Counted from the first letter of the stretch, positions 34,286-47,850 are shown. The stretch is DNA of 64,000 bases from Triops longicaudatus (GCA_022885665.1 JAGQDJ010000149.1:62001-126000); one strand, 5' to 3'. The notes: generated by a model from the sequence alone, not told the origin. Translations and numbers: made by a program.

Positions 34286-35685
34286 CTATAAACTGTATTT
34301 GTACTTCAAGCGGTGTAGTTTCTAGGACGTAAAGATCTCAGCGATTTCCGAAATAGCGTTCGTTGTTACTCAGCACAGAACTTCTACAGTTCCCGTGGAA
34401 GAATTCGTAATTGATAACATTGAATGCTCGCATAAGACAAGACGTTAAAAGACGCCTTATGTGAGCCGAATCTTGCCTTTTCTCCTGGCATATGCTGCGA
34501 TCTCCTGGCAAAGTTTACTTCCCATTTGTGAACGGAACTTGCATTTCTTCTTTTTTACAACTTTCAGGAGGATCTCCTTTACCGTGTTCAGAGATGGATG
34601 TATCTCACACTTTTACTGCGGGTAACTATCCGATCCACAAAATGATTTGAAGGAACACATGAAATGGCAACATTCATCGCCAAGGTTTCTGTAGACAAGG
34701 TGGGCCTACTCGCCTGTGCGATGGTAGAGGAGCTGTTGCGCGGTTCTTGTATGACGTCAGCCGGAATGCCCTAGTGCGGGCTTTTCAAATAGGATGAAGC
34801 GACTTACCGTCGCTTAGCTTCAGCGCTCCGAATGCAGAGGCAATGCATGCTGTTTTTACATTTTTCAGTAAGATGTCTTCGGAGTTATTTATTTTCGAAT
34901 CATAATTTCTCGGTATCTTTGTAAATCTTGTAAATCCTTTCTTTGTAAATCTTTTCTACGTGTGAAACACGTGTTTATTCACCATTCCTGCCTTCAACAT
35001 TTTCCTCCCTCTGCGAAAAAGTTCACATTGTTTGGCGTAAAATTTGATACTTTGTATAATTTAGTTTATAAAGCCAATAAACAAAATCGTTTTTGATGTT
35101 GAAAGGATAAAATATACGTAGCTAAAAATAACTTTGTATTGAAAACTTTACCCAGTACCCAGTGTCTCAGACCACAAAAGGATCAATTTTTATTTGATTT
35201 GCGAAGTTCTGCGTTCGACATGCTAGTAAGCGCTGTTTTATTAAAGGGGTGCAAAAACACGGATAAAATAAGAAATGCTAGATGCAGGTTGGATTATTTA
35301 TCACTGTTTAAAAGAGAAACAATATATACGGAGCAGCGCCTCGAGAAGTGTGATGAGACTAATCAGGGACAATTCTTTACGTTTAAAATAACAGTTACTT
35401 ATATTCCAGTAAATCACAAGAAGTTTTAATTCATAACCAGCTCCGTGCCTTGGGCACCGCGTACTGACCGTTTCCCTTTCGTGTTCTGAGTGACGCAGTG
35501 CCTCAGCAAATTCAAACACGCAGTTCGCAAGTGAGCCAACCTTGTAGTCAATAATCGTGATTCGTCGTTACCCAAGTATAATATAACGTAGAAACTTAAA
35601 TAAAGACCGGAAGGAAACATATAATATTGAAATGAATACATACAATCTTCCGCCAACTTATTACATTTCTTACTCTTATTACATT

Positions 35686-35702
35686 TGTGTGTGTGTGTGT
35701 TT
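35686..35702 (+). repeat. (GT)n microsatellite
   Basis: Short perfect GT repeat. Confidence 0.8.
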
Positions 35703-38700
35703 GTATCAATACATGATGCCAAGAATAGTTAATCACGACTGGCAGCAATTTGTAACACTAGATTGGTGCAACATCGATATTTGAGTTGCTTTAAATAGTT
35801 AAATTACCTTGTTATAAGGGTGGCTTTGGGTATTTTCCTTGAATGGTCTTAGTAACGCTTGAGGAAAGCGAAGTTTGGAGAAACTCTTGCTATCTAGCAA
35901 AAATGTGAAGATTAAAAGTCCATCTAATTAAAATCGAGCTAATCTTTGTGGGTAAACGGTGCCAATGTGTAGGTAGAATTACATCGCAGACGGGATAAAG
36001 GGAATCCATTAGTACCTTTTCCAGATCCCGAAGTAAATCTCTCCAGCTGATTTTTCTCTCAATGTAATGTAAGGGGATGTACTAAGGTATTACTGTCGAC
36101 CCGAAAGTTGCAGCTATTGTGAGTATACGGATGTGCTCTTTACCTTTTTCATGTCGGGCTCATCGGTGGAGATGAAAGTTGCCGGCTCGATAATGGACCT
36201 CCGTCGGTATTGGGCCTGTAATGAAAGCTTCTTTTAGATTCAGGAGTCATTGGGATGTCGGATTTCTGCCTCCTCACTTCCTATAGAATTCTCTATCAAC
36301 CGCTGCCATACAGTCAGATTCCCATAGTCCAAAACTGGTAAAAAGAGCCACAGACATGTTTTCACCGAGATCACAGATTGCTACTTAAAACCCAATTCGA
36401 CTCTTGCTTGATTAAATGTTACCTTGTTCTTTTATTCTATTTCTGAAGATTGTACTGATATTGTAACATAGCTTAAACGCGCTTAAATAAACTGTTATAA
36501 AAAACTTCTAACTCTGTTCACCGATTAATTTATTTGTATAATTTAATCTAAATTGTTCACCAATGATTTTAAAACTATTCTGTGTGTATTTTTCAATACT
36601 ATTTGACGTTCTAGATATGAATTCCCGCTTATGAATGATGATTAATCGTAGGTTACATGATAATTGCTTGTACTTATATCGCGAGAAATTTCAATCTTAT
36701 GTTACAGTGTTTTTTTTCTAATGACATGATCATTGATCTGTATAATTATCAAATGTTTTTCCCATTTTCGTATTCTGAATTCTTTTGTCTTCTATTTCTA
36801 ATCTGTACATTTTTCGATTCCTTTCGTATATTTCTAATTTTTTATTTTTATCTTGTTTTCATATGATTGATAGTTCTCTTCGTCTTTCTCAGGTAAGGGC
36901 GACGGATTACCTTCTTTGGAAGTTATCCTTCAGTGGGTCAGAAACGTTACTTCTGGACTTCTGTTTCATACCATTTTTGGATGTTTGACGGCAAAAAAGA
37001 ACAATGTAATTTCAAAGGAAATAAGTCAACGTGTCAAGAAGAATTTGCCAGACATTGTGGAATTTATTTTTACTCCAAAAGGTGAATGTTGAATGCATTT
37101 TTTCCCGAATTTCAGTAAAAATATGAAAGGAGTGATCTAGCCAATCTACTGTGGAAAGCGAACCAGCAGCAAGGAACGTCAGTAAAAGACCAAAAGCAAA
37201 CTTTGGTTACATATATACACTGGGGTTCTCTCACATGTGAGGTTGAAGCCCCAGGACGAATAGTAATCCAAGCAACTCTGAAAAACAAACTTGGGGAGAA
37301 GAGTCACCCAATTTGCGTTGGGGTTTTACGGTGGTATTTACGGCTCAAGTTTCATGTCTTGAGACCTTGGCTGCTTTTGGAAGACTCAGCATGTGGATAG
37401 GCACGTTAGTTTCGTCAGAAAACGGACATCGGATCTGCATACCTGTAATCACCACCTATTCTCTTGCCTTTGAAGCATCTATAAGATAATGTAAGACTTT
37501 TCAAAGAATATATATTTCAAAATATCCACAAGTAAATAGCTATTGTGGTGGTATGTGTCGCTTATATTGTGTACTTATGAGGTCTTGTGTTACTTATAAG
37601 GATTTTCTTCAGTAAACATGTTTGTATCCGTTTCGTTTTGTATTGTTTTCCTTATGAAGCCTCAAACCGAGCGACTTAAAAGGATGGCATGCACAAGAAT
37701 ACGGGGAGAACGCCCGTGTAAGCCAAGTGATAAAGTTGTGCATAATTGAATTAATACACTACACGAATTAAAATAGTATTTTTGTTGAAATAACATCTCA
37801 ACACAGTCACATCATATCGAAATAGCTGCGTGCTTGTAATAACTGTGCAGATGCACCCTTGTAGTAACTAACACCCTTGTACAAATAAGAATTGCACAGA
37901 AATAGTACTGTTCGAGGAACTAAACCTGTTCTAAGGCAAAACTAGGTTACAAACTTCGATCTTCTCCGTTTCTAAGTTTTCAGACCTCCCTTTCTTTCAC
38001 GATCCCTCTCATATTTAAGTAGTTAGATGTTGTTTTACAATACACCTAGTGCTTTAGATTATCTCCTACCACAACGTTTTCAAATTTGAGCCGTTTTCAG
38101 AAGTCGTTTACATACCGAGTTCCTTATTGATCCGTTTTCTGGCAAGCACAAGCGAGGCATGCAATCTCCGCGATGTAGCTCGCAATGCGCCAACACCTCT
38201 TAACAGGTTGTTCGGTTTTGCTGGAAAGTGCAAGGATGCTTCAGAGTTTCCCAGTGATGGGACTCTCATTTATGGAGTTGCATATCAATTAAGCCGTAGA
38301 AAGTCTTCGAAAGCACTTGAGAGCGCTACGTCTGATGCAAAAGCTTTGAATGACAAGAGAAATTGTATTTACACTCCACTCTATCTCTTCTAAAGCTGTT
38401 CTGGTCGCATGGCTGTCTAATAAGAAGGAGGAAAAAGGTTTGTACTCTCACGGTAAAGTGTCACGGCTACGAAAACTCTCGTTGCCAAAAGCAAAACTTG
38501 GCGTAGTCAGTGAGCAGTTTTTGCGATGCGAACATTCACTGTTCCTTCCGACTGGCGCGGTTTCGCCCTATAGAAATCAAAGGGTGTTTAAAGAGTCACG
38601 TTTAAGCAGCTAGGTAAAAAAAAAACAGGGTTTGTTATATTTAAATAATATATAAATTAAATTAACCACCATTAACGGGGAACGTAGTAGAGAGACAAGG

Positions 38701-39760
38701 TGTATGTATGTTAGTAATGCGTAATTATTGCAAAATGGCTTTTATCCAAAAATCTATCTTTGAATGGGTACATATTACATATAAATTTAAATATAATTAC
38801 TTCATAACAATAGAATAAAATTCTGAACATACGGAACGCATTCTTACTCTAAATAGATTTTTATTTTAATTTCAAAATGATACAGTAACTTTAGCTTAAA
38901 ATAATAAACTAACCTTAAAGGAACTAGCTTACCTAACAAATCAAACAACTTAACTAACTAAAATATGTTGAACGATTTTAGTTTATTTCTCTCTAACTTT
39001 GATCAAGACTTTTTCCTTTGCGCTCTACTTTTCGGTAAGTTTGATAATTAATTATTAGGAGTTGTGAACTATGATATGTTTGAGGATAATTTCGTCTGCA
39101 AATCAGTACGTATACAATAGTACGTTGCGTACATTTGCGTACGTTTTCGTAATTGAAAAAGCTTTTCATATGGTTTCCAGGTACACTTAAAGTTGCATTG
39201 CTTTATTTTTCACTACAAGCACTAGAAATTTCAGGGCTTAGAGGGCAAAAGCAGTATCTTTCTGGAAGTCAGGAATGATCCTTGGATTTGGTTTTCTTGA
39301 TCGTCAATGTCCCTTGAAACGTTAAACGCAGGAAGATGGGGCGACGAGCCGTGCCAATTGATGTACCAACCCATCAAAGCCCATCATTGTTTATAGACTT
39401 GGCTAGGAAACCGAACGTTTTCTTTTCACTTGAGCTAGATGCAACGGACAAATATTTTAATCCGAATAAAGGCGAGGAGGTTTTTTCAGAGAGAAAATTG
39501 ATAGTGATGTTTCCCCTTCAATCCTGGATGCCTTTTCCGTCCACAATGCGACATGAATGCTTGATTTGCATAACAGGACCAACTTTGCTACGGCCGATTC
39601 TTTGCTGCAAGTGTCGAAGCAAAACCTACATCACGGTATTTGAGAACGCTTTGCAAAACAAGAAAAAAGGAAATAAAAGAGACAACCTTTTCACTGAGAC
39701 TGTTATGACGCTGCAAGCTAGAAAATAGTAGAAATAGAGGGAAAAAAATCTGATCTGGCT

Positions 39761-39790
39761 AACGTGGCCTGTTCTCCGTGGAGCCACGTT
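39761..39790. other. 8-bp stem hairpin before T-run
   Basis: AACGTGGC (39761-39768) and GCCACGTT (39783-39790) are exact complements around a 14-base loop. A run of 18 T residues begins 11 bases later. It could be a fragment of a small structured transcript or chance. No A or B box of a Pol III gene was seen upstream. Confidence 0.25.
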
Positions 39791-42114
39791 GGATTTCCTA
39801 TTTTTTTTTTTTTTTTTTGCATTTGTGTATGTTGTTTCCTAGACTACTTTTGAATAGTAAATGCTGCCCAAGATTTATGTATGGGTGCAGCTGAAGTTTT
39901 CCTTCATTCTTCTCCTGATAAGTAAGCTACACAAAAGAATAAAGTTAGGACAATAGAAGAAGGCACCCGGAGAGGCGAAAAGTACCTTAGTTGATCAAGT
40001 TTTTCGAGTGAAGACATTGCATACCCTAATTTGCTTGCGGGTAGAAACTTCTTCGTCATATCTTAACATCTGGGCGCGATGCAATTGTTAGGATGGAACT
40101 GTAACTCCCGTGAAGAAATTCAAAAGTTTTTAGAAAGTAAAAGCATAAAAAAAGGAGAAAAAACTGAGATGAGGGAAGGGAAAGAAAACGAGTGTCTAGC
40201 CTACTCAATTACGAGGTTTTTCATGTATATAACCTAAAGATACTTTTTAAAATAATGGGAGTTGTGTGGCTGCCAAACTTTTATCAGCTGGTTAACTTAG
40301 ATTCAACGTGTATGCAATCAGCGAACAACGAAACGTACTGTAATTTTTAAATGCTCGTTAAGTATCATCATGAGTGGTCGTACCTTTCACCAGCAATTAA
40401 GCCCACTAAGCTTATTATTAACACTTCTCAACGGGTTACGGTTTAATTTTGTTCGAATATCTCCTATATTTTAATTTGTAACTATTTGTATAGTTTTTTC
40501 TTTGCAGTTGTCACGATTTGAGCTTAACTCATTGTGGCCCTTCTACTGGAACCAAGATATTGCCAAGAATAAAAAAAATGCATTAAAAATTCGTTGTGAG
40601 CAAAATTCACCCAGCAGAATTAAATGTAACATGAATTACTGCCCCTAGAAATACATTTGAAGCAGCTAGGTATGTTCACAAATAGGGGGATAGGGGGGGG
40701 GGGGAATTTAAAAGGTTGTCTTAAGTTTTTTTACCATCACAGCATAAGCGAAGTATTTGATGGCTTGGATGGCTTTAGGATATGTTAAAAAGTTTGGGAT
40801 TAAACTGAAGTCTTTATTTGGCCAGATCTCGCAAAAGAATAGCGCTTGATTTGTTGAGACGTCTACAGGTGAAAAATATATGTCGTTCGTATCGTCTGAC
40901 ATAGTAGTACAGGGACAAGTCTTGGTTATAGTCTTCATAATTAGAAATAAGTACTTCTTTGTGAAGAAGTGAATAGTGAGTAATTTTACCAACACAGAAG
41001 TATTCTTTCGGTCTATAGTTAGTTTATACATAGGATTCGTTAGCGTAGCTGAGTTATCGTAAGGTCATGGATGGGACCAAGTAAGCTTAGTCAACTTTTC
41101 TGCCATTTCCGTATGAAAATTTATCTTATGAGGGCTTTTTTGTTTTCCGTTGTGTTTTTGGGTTGTTGGAAATCGCCGAATGGATTATGCACGAGCTTGA
41201 TTTGTATCGTGTTCGTGTCTAGTGTCGTTAGCATAAAAGGAAGTTGGGCAGTTATGACAGAGTTGCAATGTTCTTTTCTAGTTTTTCTGCAATCAGATGT
41301 GGTAAAGATTGCTTTTTGGATTACTTTTTAGTTTGCTGGAGTAGGTAGGACAATATCAATTAAAATTAACCACTTAAGCTCGAGAGTATTGAAAAGAATA
41401 TTGCATAACACGGCAAATAAATGTTTATATCTCCACTCAATCGCCCGACTTGTATCTTATAGTCAGACAGCTTGTACTTTCGATCCTGACTAGTTTGGCT
41501 GAATAAAGTGGTATTAGTTAATCAAAATTAGTTGAAATCTGAAAACTGTGATTGAAAGCAAAACTTGCATTTTATAAAAGACTGATTGTTACACTATCTA
41601 GAAAGAATATTTAATTAAACTGCAAATCTTTTACTGACATTAGTGTTCTAAATTTTTTAGTTTTCGCGACGACGGAAACCATCAATAAGAAAATCATGTT
41701 AATCCGGTCCTTCATGGTGTTATTAAAGATTGACGAAAAATTAATACTTTTTTGAATGCAAGATGGAGAATGTACGAGACAATGTGGGCACCTTTCTTTT
41801 CTTTATTTTTCACATCACGCGCAGATAAAACTCTACCTCAAAATTAAACTTGTTAGATTGGAGAAGTGGCATTGCGCTTCAAGAGGAGGAAAAGGCAGAC
41901 CTGTCTTAAGAACAACGTACTGCTTTAGGGCCCCTATGTTTTATTGTTCAAGGAATAGTAGTTTAGTCCTGCTAATACAATTAATGACGGTCTATATTTG
42001 CATCTATTTTCATATATGTACTGGATCTAGTAAACAATTGAGGAGAAAATGTAGATAATTTATTTCGGAATTCATAAGCGACGTGTTATTGACATCCGCT
42101 AGCTCAGCGCTTTT

Positions 42115-42180
42115 CAACAGTTTTCTCCCGTTACCAGAAATCTACGCGTAGAAAGCTCCCAATACCCAATGTTAAAAAAA
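42115..42180 (+). mobile_element. hAT-like terminus
   Basis: CAGCGCTTTTCAACAGTTTT followed by CTCCCGTTACCAGAAAT resembles the common hAT end of the CAGTGCTTCTCAACC-TTT-CCCGTTACC type. No convincing partner end was found. Confidence 0.4.
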
Positions 42181-43159
42181 TTTGCAAAAGAAAGTAAAAT
42201 GAAGTCTTAGTTTACGCTATAACGTTGCGAAGGGGTATGTTTAGTAACTCAAGCGATTTTCCGAAAACTGTTCACAATTGAGTCCCACGTATATATACTT
42301 GGCAATGAAGTTTAGGGTCGTAATATCTAATCGGCATTAGCGAGAAAGCTCGACAAAAGCTATTTAATAATTTCTTTAGGAAAGCTCAAACGCTTACATT
42401 TCAGCTTTTTTTTAATAGAAAATTTGGCAAGATGACTAATAAAAGCCGCTTAAAGTATTGTTTTTGTGGTTTTCCTTTTTCTAGCGAATACAAATCAAAA
42501 CTTTGCAGGAAGTAATTGAGTTACCAGTTCTGAAAATTTTCTATGCCTCTCGTGTGATCCTTCCAAAAATGTTTGGCTGATTTGACTATTGTTTTTCGGA
42601 AAGATTGAAAGGTGCTTCAGTGCACATTAAAACCTATTTTTAGAACATGTTTCTGTTCTAAGACTTAGAAATCTTACTCCTTTAGAAAAAAAAAATAGTG
42701 AGCATTTTGTACAGTATTTTGGCGCTGTGTGCTAAGGCTTACTTTAAGTAGGACTTCGATTTTGCCAGCCGATCGGGACCGGAGATCGGTTGACAAGTTC
42801 GATAGTTGACGAAAACGAATTCATGTGACTTGTGCTTTAGGAAAATTTAAGCCTATTTAAGCCTAAACAAATGACGAAAACTACTCAAGGTCATGCTTTT
42901 ATAAGTTAAAATATGCAGACAATCTAATAAATTAATCGAAGTGTTCTTATAATGTTACATAAGTTTCTTTGTGTTAAGCCGTTACCGAGTAAAGTGCTCA
43001 TGAGGGCAGGCAATCGCAAGCTGCCTTGAATTCTTACAGAGGAAAAGTATTTTCTTTTTCATTTTTTATAAAAAAAGTTCCCTAATCGCGACTGATAGGT
43101 TACTTCGCATTAAAGAACGTTACTTTGTGTATTCTTCGGTCAAATGTCCCCTCGATATG

Positions 43160-43360
43160 TTTGTTTCCCGTAACCCTATCAAACTGAACAAAACCTAACC
43201 TTAATTATTAGATTACTTTAACGGTTCCAACCAACGCGCGCATATAGATGCCATGGGAAGTTAAAACAAAAGTTAGACGGTTAAGTTATTGCTCATTAGT
43301 TAAGGTCAGTTAAGTCTGGTTAGGTAGGCTCAGTTTAGTTTCAAGAATGCTAACCTAAGA
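43160..43360. repeat. degenerate TTAGG/GTTAAG-rich block
   Basis: Repeated AACCTAACC, GGTTAGGTAGG, GTTAAGGTCAGTTAAG and similar words lie next to the mariner relic. They resemble the blocks at 1430-1680 and 47755-47850. Confidence 0.4.
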
Positions 43361-43440
43361 GTACTGGGTTGTTCAGTGACATGTATGTTCAAGTTTGGTG
43401 ATTCCCGACCTTAAAGCAAATGATTTATTCCGCGTGAAAG

Positions 43441-43850
43441 ATGGACGATATCGCTGAAAATGAACACCATATTTTGCTTTACTATTTCTACGAAGGACAC
43501 ACCGCTTCAGAGACGGCTGCAAAAATTTTTTTTAGGGCTTATGTACCTCAATCCGTAGAAGACAGCATGATTCATTTTTTTTACACGTTTTTGCAATTTA
43601 AATTTTTGCGTTCAAAATGGCAACCGAACGGGTCGAACTTTAGGGTTAGATACGGACAACCTAACAACTTTTGAGGATTCAAACTTGCATCTGACAGCTC
43701 AGGAGATACACCGAAATGTCCATGTCTAATATGGAAAAGTTGCGGTACACCTGAAACCCGCTGGTTACGTAAGAAGAGTAGACTTGTGGCTCCCGCACCG
43801 ACTGAGCCATAGCGAGCAGGTGTAGCGCGTGAGTGCAATTTCCAGATAGA
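43441..43850 (+). pseudogene. mariner transposase, N-terminal helix-turn-helix relic
   Basis: The first frame (from 43441) reads ENEHHILLYYFYEGHTASET, matching the start of mariner transposases (a first helix of the H-I-L-Y-F-x-x-G-x-x-A-x-E-A type). After a frame change near 43650 the text continues TDNLTTFEDSNLHLTAQEIH, then LKPAGYVRRVDLWLPHRLS, the second helix-turn-helix and the linker ending in a W-x-P-H-x-L motif typical of mariner. The catalytic D-D-D domain is absent downstream. A stop after NVHV and the frameshift make it inactive. Confidence 0.8.
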
Positions 43851-44065
43851 AAGGGCGCGAACTTTCCGGGTTTTTTTAATGCTCCATCCTTATAGACCTA
43901 ACAATCCTCTATTAAAATAGCGTCTTTTCCACTCTCTTCAAAATTCACATCTTGTAAAAAAAATTACTTAAAAATTGACCTTGTTCAGTTTTTAAAACAC
44001 GAAACTAAGGCGATAAGTGAGAAGGAAAATTTTGACCCTAGGGCTGATGTGATGCAGCAAAAGAG

Positions 44066-44121
44066 TTTTGATATTGTTTAATAAAAATTTTGATATTGTT
44101 TTGATATTGTTTAATAAAAAT
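44066..44121 (+). repeat. tandem TTTTGATATTGTTTAATAAAAA units
   Basis: The unit TTTTGATATTG with or without TTTAATAAAAA is repeated about three times in direct orientation, next to a hAT-like end. Local slippage duplication. Confidence 0.7.
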
Positions 44122-44129
44122 TAATAAGT

Positions 44130-44165
44130 AAGTGATCCGTGGCTCCAAAAGTTTGGAGACCGCTG
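44130..44165 (-). mobile_element. hAT-like terminus
   Basis: Read on the minus strand it starts CAGCGGTCTCCAAACTTTTG and continues GAGCCACGGATCAC, the wording of a very common hAT end (CAGTGGTTCTCAAACTTTTTGAGCCACGGATC type). The other end was not identified. Confidence 0.5.
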
Positions 44166-45869
44166 GTCTGCATCATAAGCGTAAACGTGACAATGAGAAC
44201 ACTTTAGATCCGTTTCCTACACAAAATATCAGCAAATTTAGTTTTATTTAATTTCTAAAGGTAGATTTCACTCTTTCTGTGTGAAACTTCGCCCGTGTGA
44301 ACTTCGCTATATTCGCGATGTGTCTTTTTTTTCAAAAACATTTGTAATTAATTAATTATCATTCCTGTACTGTTTTTCCGACGCTTCATCAGTCCCTTCC
44401 CTCTTTTCCATATTGTCAGAAATGTTCAACATTCGTGGGCACTCTGTCAAAAGTCATGATTTTACGAGAGATGTCAACAGATTTGGCCAGTTCTTTCGAT
44501 AGAAATGCATATCCTTGCTTTCGTGGGAACTGACTAAACTGTCCAAAGTTTTATTATATTCGAGCACCGCCCACTTTCATTTTTTGAAGAGTTGAGGTGG
44601 AACCCAACTTTCACAACATTCAAAACTGAGTACTTCTTTTTACATAAAAAGACTGAATAAAAAATTGGTCCAAATCTCTTTCCTTTAACAGATCAATTGA
44701 CGTTAAATTGCCTTACTGTGATTATATCTTTCCCATTTTCCTTCGCTAGTTTCTCGAAACATTTATAAGAAACGAAAGCAATTACACACCTAAACTAGTA
44801 ATCTGTTTTTATATATTCCGGAACGTTACATTCAAGTAGTTAACAACTCCTACAAAGCACCAAAAAGTAATTATTAGTAATTGCTGGACTTTCGAAAAAC
44901 CAATTTATGGTAAGGAAATACCGTTTCTGAAAATGACACACGCGCGTGTTTCACTGGTTCTATTCGACTGTCGTGATCCACGTGTTTTTCATTTCCGCCA
45001 TGTTTCAGATATGATGTTTACTACACCGGGCTGCATTGACCTCCTTTTCACGCCATTTAAGACTGACAAAGGAAATTAATGTTGAAGGGGTCACGGACGA
45101 CAGAGATGGTGTTATTTAACTCCCAAACCTGTCCGCGTATTTTAGTGGACTTAAGAATAAATAAAACTTCAATAATCTATTTTGCAAGAACTTACAAACT
45201 TGCTGACGAATTAGAACAAAAAAGGTTGACTGTTATTACATAGCTGTAGAGTAAATTGTTCTGCGTTTGAATGTCTTGTAAAGCCAAAAATAAAATGTAG
45301 TCATAAGTTGTGAAGAACTTTTTGAGCTGTTTAGTTGTGAAGAAGTACTAAGACGGGAACTCGTTTTGCGGCTTCAATTTACGGGCGACCTGTCAACAAC
45401 ACTTTAACTACGACTTTCGTCTTAGTCGCCTCGAATATAACCCAGTCCCAGGCACGTGAAATACGCTTATGACCCACGTAGCATTTTCCGTCTCTCCCAG
45501 TGTCTGACCGCAGCATTTAGCCCAGTCAACTGAATAAATCATGACACTTGGGAGTCTTGAATAAACTCAAGGGAATTAAGAAACTCTCAACCTACTTTCG
45601 TTGGGTGTACTTCACTTAGTCTAGACATATTCTTACAGTACATGGTAACTACAAGTGGTATTGGTATTATACTGTAGGCTTTAATTTCCTATGAGAATAC
45701 ATTCTGACCTGAAATTTGACACGAAAGGTTCACCTAATACAAGTGAACTCCAATTGTGTCAACTACTTTAGCAGGGCTTTGTATGGTCAGTGTACCATCA
45801 TAGAAAATAGGCCTACTTTATTGAGAATTCTTTCATTGCAAATTTAAGGCTTTAATTCAGGAGTATGGC

Positions 45870-45972
45870 CAGGGCCGTAACCAGGATTTTGGTTCAGGGG
45901 GTTGAGGGCCCGTGGGGGTCAACATAATAAAGTCAACATTTCGCGGTTTAAAACCCCACTAACCCCTTCCCA
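45870..45972 (+). mobile_element. G-rich MITE, partial
   Basis: CAGGGCCGTAACCAGGATTT, TGGTTCAGGGGGTTGAGGG, ATAATAAAGTCAACATTTCG and AAACCCCACTAACCCC follow the family order. The right terminus is worn. Confidence 0.6.
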
Positions 45973-47754
45973 TCCAAATATAGCCTAGAGTATGGCAATT
46001 TGTACATTTATTCAGTCAAGTCCAATAAATGCTCTGAAAAAAATCTGTCTATTTCAGTCTTGGGCTAACCGTGGAATTACTACTGTGTGTAATGTTGCCC
46101 TGTTCCATTGTTACGTGGAACAATGGCCATTATAAGCAAATAGAAACAAACAATAATGAATGAACCTTGTCAGCATGAATGGAAAAGATGACAATGAACA
46201 TCGCAGGAGCTGCTTTGAGGCCATGAACCATCATCTTTGCCAATCAAGAGTGCTTTCTGACTTTGTGAATGAATACCAAGAAGAGCATTCAGTTTCATAG
46301 GGAAGAACATTGTAGTCCCCATAAAAATTCACTTTATTCTCTTAGTAGCTGCTTGGACTTGATCTTGACTCAAGTTTAGATGAGGTTCATTTTCGAGAAA
46401 ATTTCGGACTTGAATAACTCCGGGAAGTCCTTTTTTCTAGTGAATTGAACTTGCACTTGGATTTGAAGTGAAGTTAAAGCTGGAATTGGAAAGGAGTAAG
46501 ACTTCGACGCGAAGGGACTAACTTGGTAACTGGGAAAATTTTCATTCGGAAAAACAGCGTTTTCTCCCGAATTAAATTGCTGGTAGCATATAACCAATGT
46601 GGTTACTCGACACAAATTCTTCCCCTTTAGAAAATGAGTAAGGTAAGAGGCGCTCATAAGGAATAACAAGGGAAAAGCAAGCCGCGCATTGTCGGCTTAC
46701 ATTTTTACGTGTCCAAGACAGTGACAAAAGAAAGCTCAACATGCTTAATACAGTCAGCAAAGTAGTTCCATATGTCAACATAAGAATTGTGGGCGAAGTG
46801 GTGTCCAGCGTTTTGTGGACTTGTTAAAATCATTTGCCTTTAGTTGGACTTGTCAATAATGGGGCAGAAGGAAATTGGAGTGATTCTGCCGCAAAAATAA
46901 TGCCAGGACTTGGAGTTGCAGTTTCTTTAATAATTTCAAACGGATTTATACGCGTAAGCTTGCGCCTATTGCAATAGCAGTCGACACAACAAAAATGTGG
47001 GAAACAAAAACAGAAACAAACATGTTTAAAATCACTCGACTCGCTATAAAAGGGAACGTGTACAGAACTATGTACAGTTGGGGAGGGCCAAGGGGAGGAG
47101 AAAAAACTTTGGGACTCGGACTTGCCCGAAGCCCTTTTTTATTTTTATTCAATCTTGTTAGTAGCAAAGAACTTATATATAAAGTAGTTTATGTGACGTC
47201 CCGTCACCAATGAGTCAGTCGAGTTCATTTATAAATTTAGGAGTACAACTCTTTTCAGCGATTTCTACTATTATTTTTTTACTTCTTCTTAACTACATGT
47301 GATTCATTTCTTTCTATTCAAATTTTCATTCAACCAACTCACCGTTTAAGTACACTTTAGCTGACGCAACTCGATTTCTAGCGTTTTGTATTTCTAGCGT
47401 AACCAATGACCAAATTTGGAACTCCTGCTCGTGCTGAAAGGCTGACATCAACTTCGTATGATGTGAACTCGTGTTTTCTCACCAGAAAATGCTACGGAAT
47501 TTGGAGGATAATTAAGACGAGGAGTGCAAATATAGCCCGCACAAACAATGTCTCTCGTCTACCAGGGAATACGACATGCAATCTTTTTAACTGTGGGGTT
47601 AATCCAATTTTTGCCCTAAAACTTACGCTACTACAACAGGATGTAGTTAAGGGAGAGTATCGAAGATTTTTTTCATTGCCGATGAAACAGTGTACCAGCT
47701 TTAAACAAAGTCAAACTAGGGTAAGTAAAATTTCGTTAGGTGAGAATGTTACTT

Positions 47755-47850
47755 GAGTTAGTTTAGGGTGAGATTCGTTAGGTTACGACTTAAGGCAATT
47801 TCGTTTGGCGAGGTTAGGTTAAGGCCGTTTAGGTTTAATTAGGACAGATT
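47755..47850. repeat. GTTAGG-rich degenerate block
   Basis: GTTAGTTTAGGGTGAG, TCGTTAGGTTACG, GCGAGGTTAGGTTAAGG and GTTTAGGTTTAATTAGG follow one another. Telomere-like words, degenerate. Confidence 0.4.

Larger units (their letters stand above)
34294..42114. other. non-coding, nothing recognised
   Basis: About 7.8 kb of AT-rich DNA with scattered short open frames. The longest (39336-39728 plus, 130 codons; 38127-38613 plus, two overlapping frames) show no known domain. It holds a GT microsatellite at 35686-35702, an 18-base T-run at 39801-39818 and a hairpin at 39761-39790. Confidence 0.45.

Noticed and set aside
39336..39728. 130-codon plus-strand frame with four cysteines near its middle
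   Set aside because: The C-x(n)-C spacing does not form a clear zinc-binding module and no homologue comes to mind.
41071..41331. 86-codon hydrophobic frame that might be a chemoreceptor fragment
   Set aside because: Hydrophobic composition alone in AT-rich DNA; no family motif or splice sites.
42115..44165. Pairing the two hAT-like ends into one 2-kb element
   Set aside because: Tips agree only loosely, flanking octamers CGCTAGCT and GTCTGCAT do not match, and the interior holds an unrelated mariner relic.
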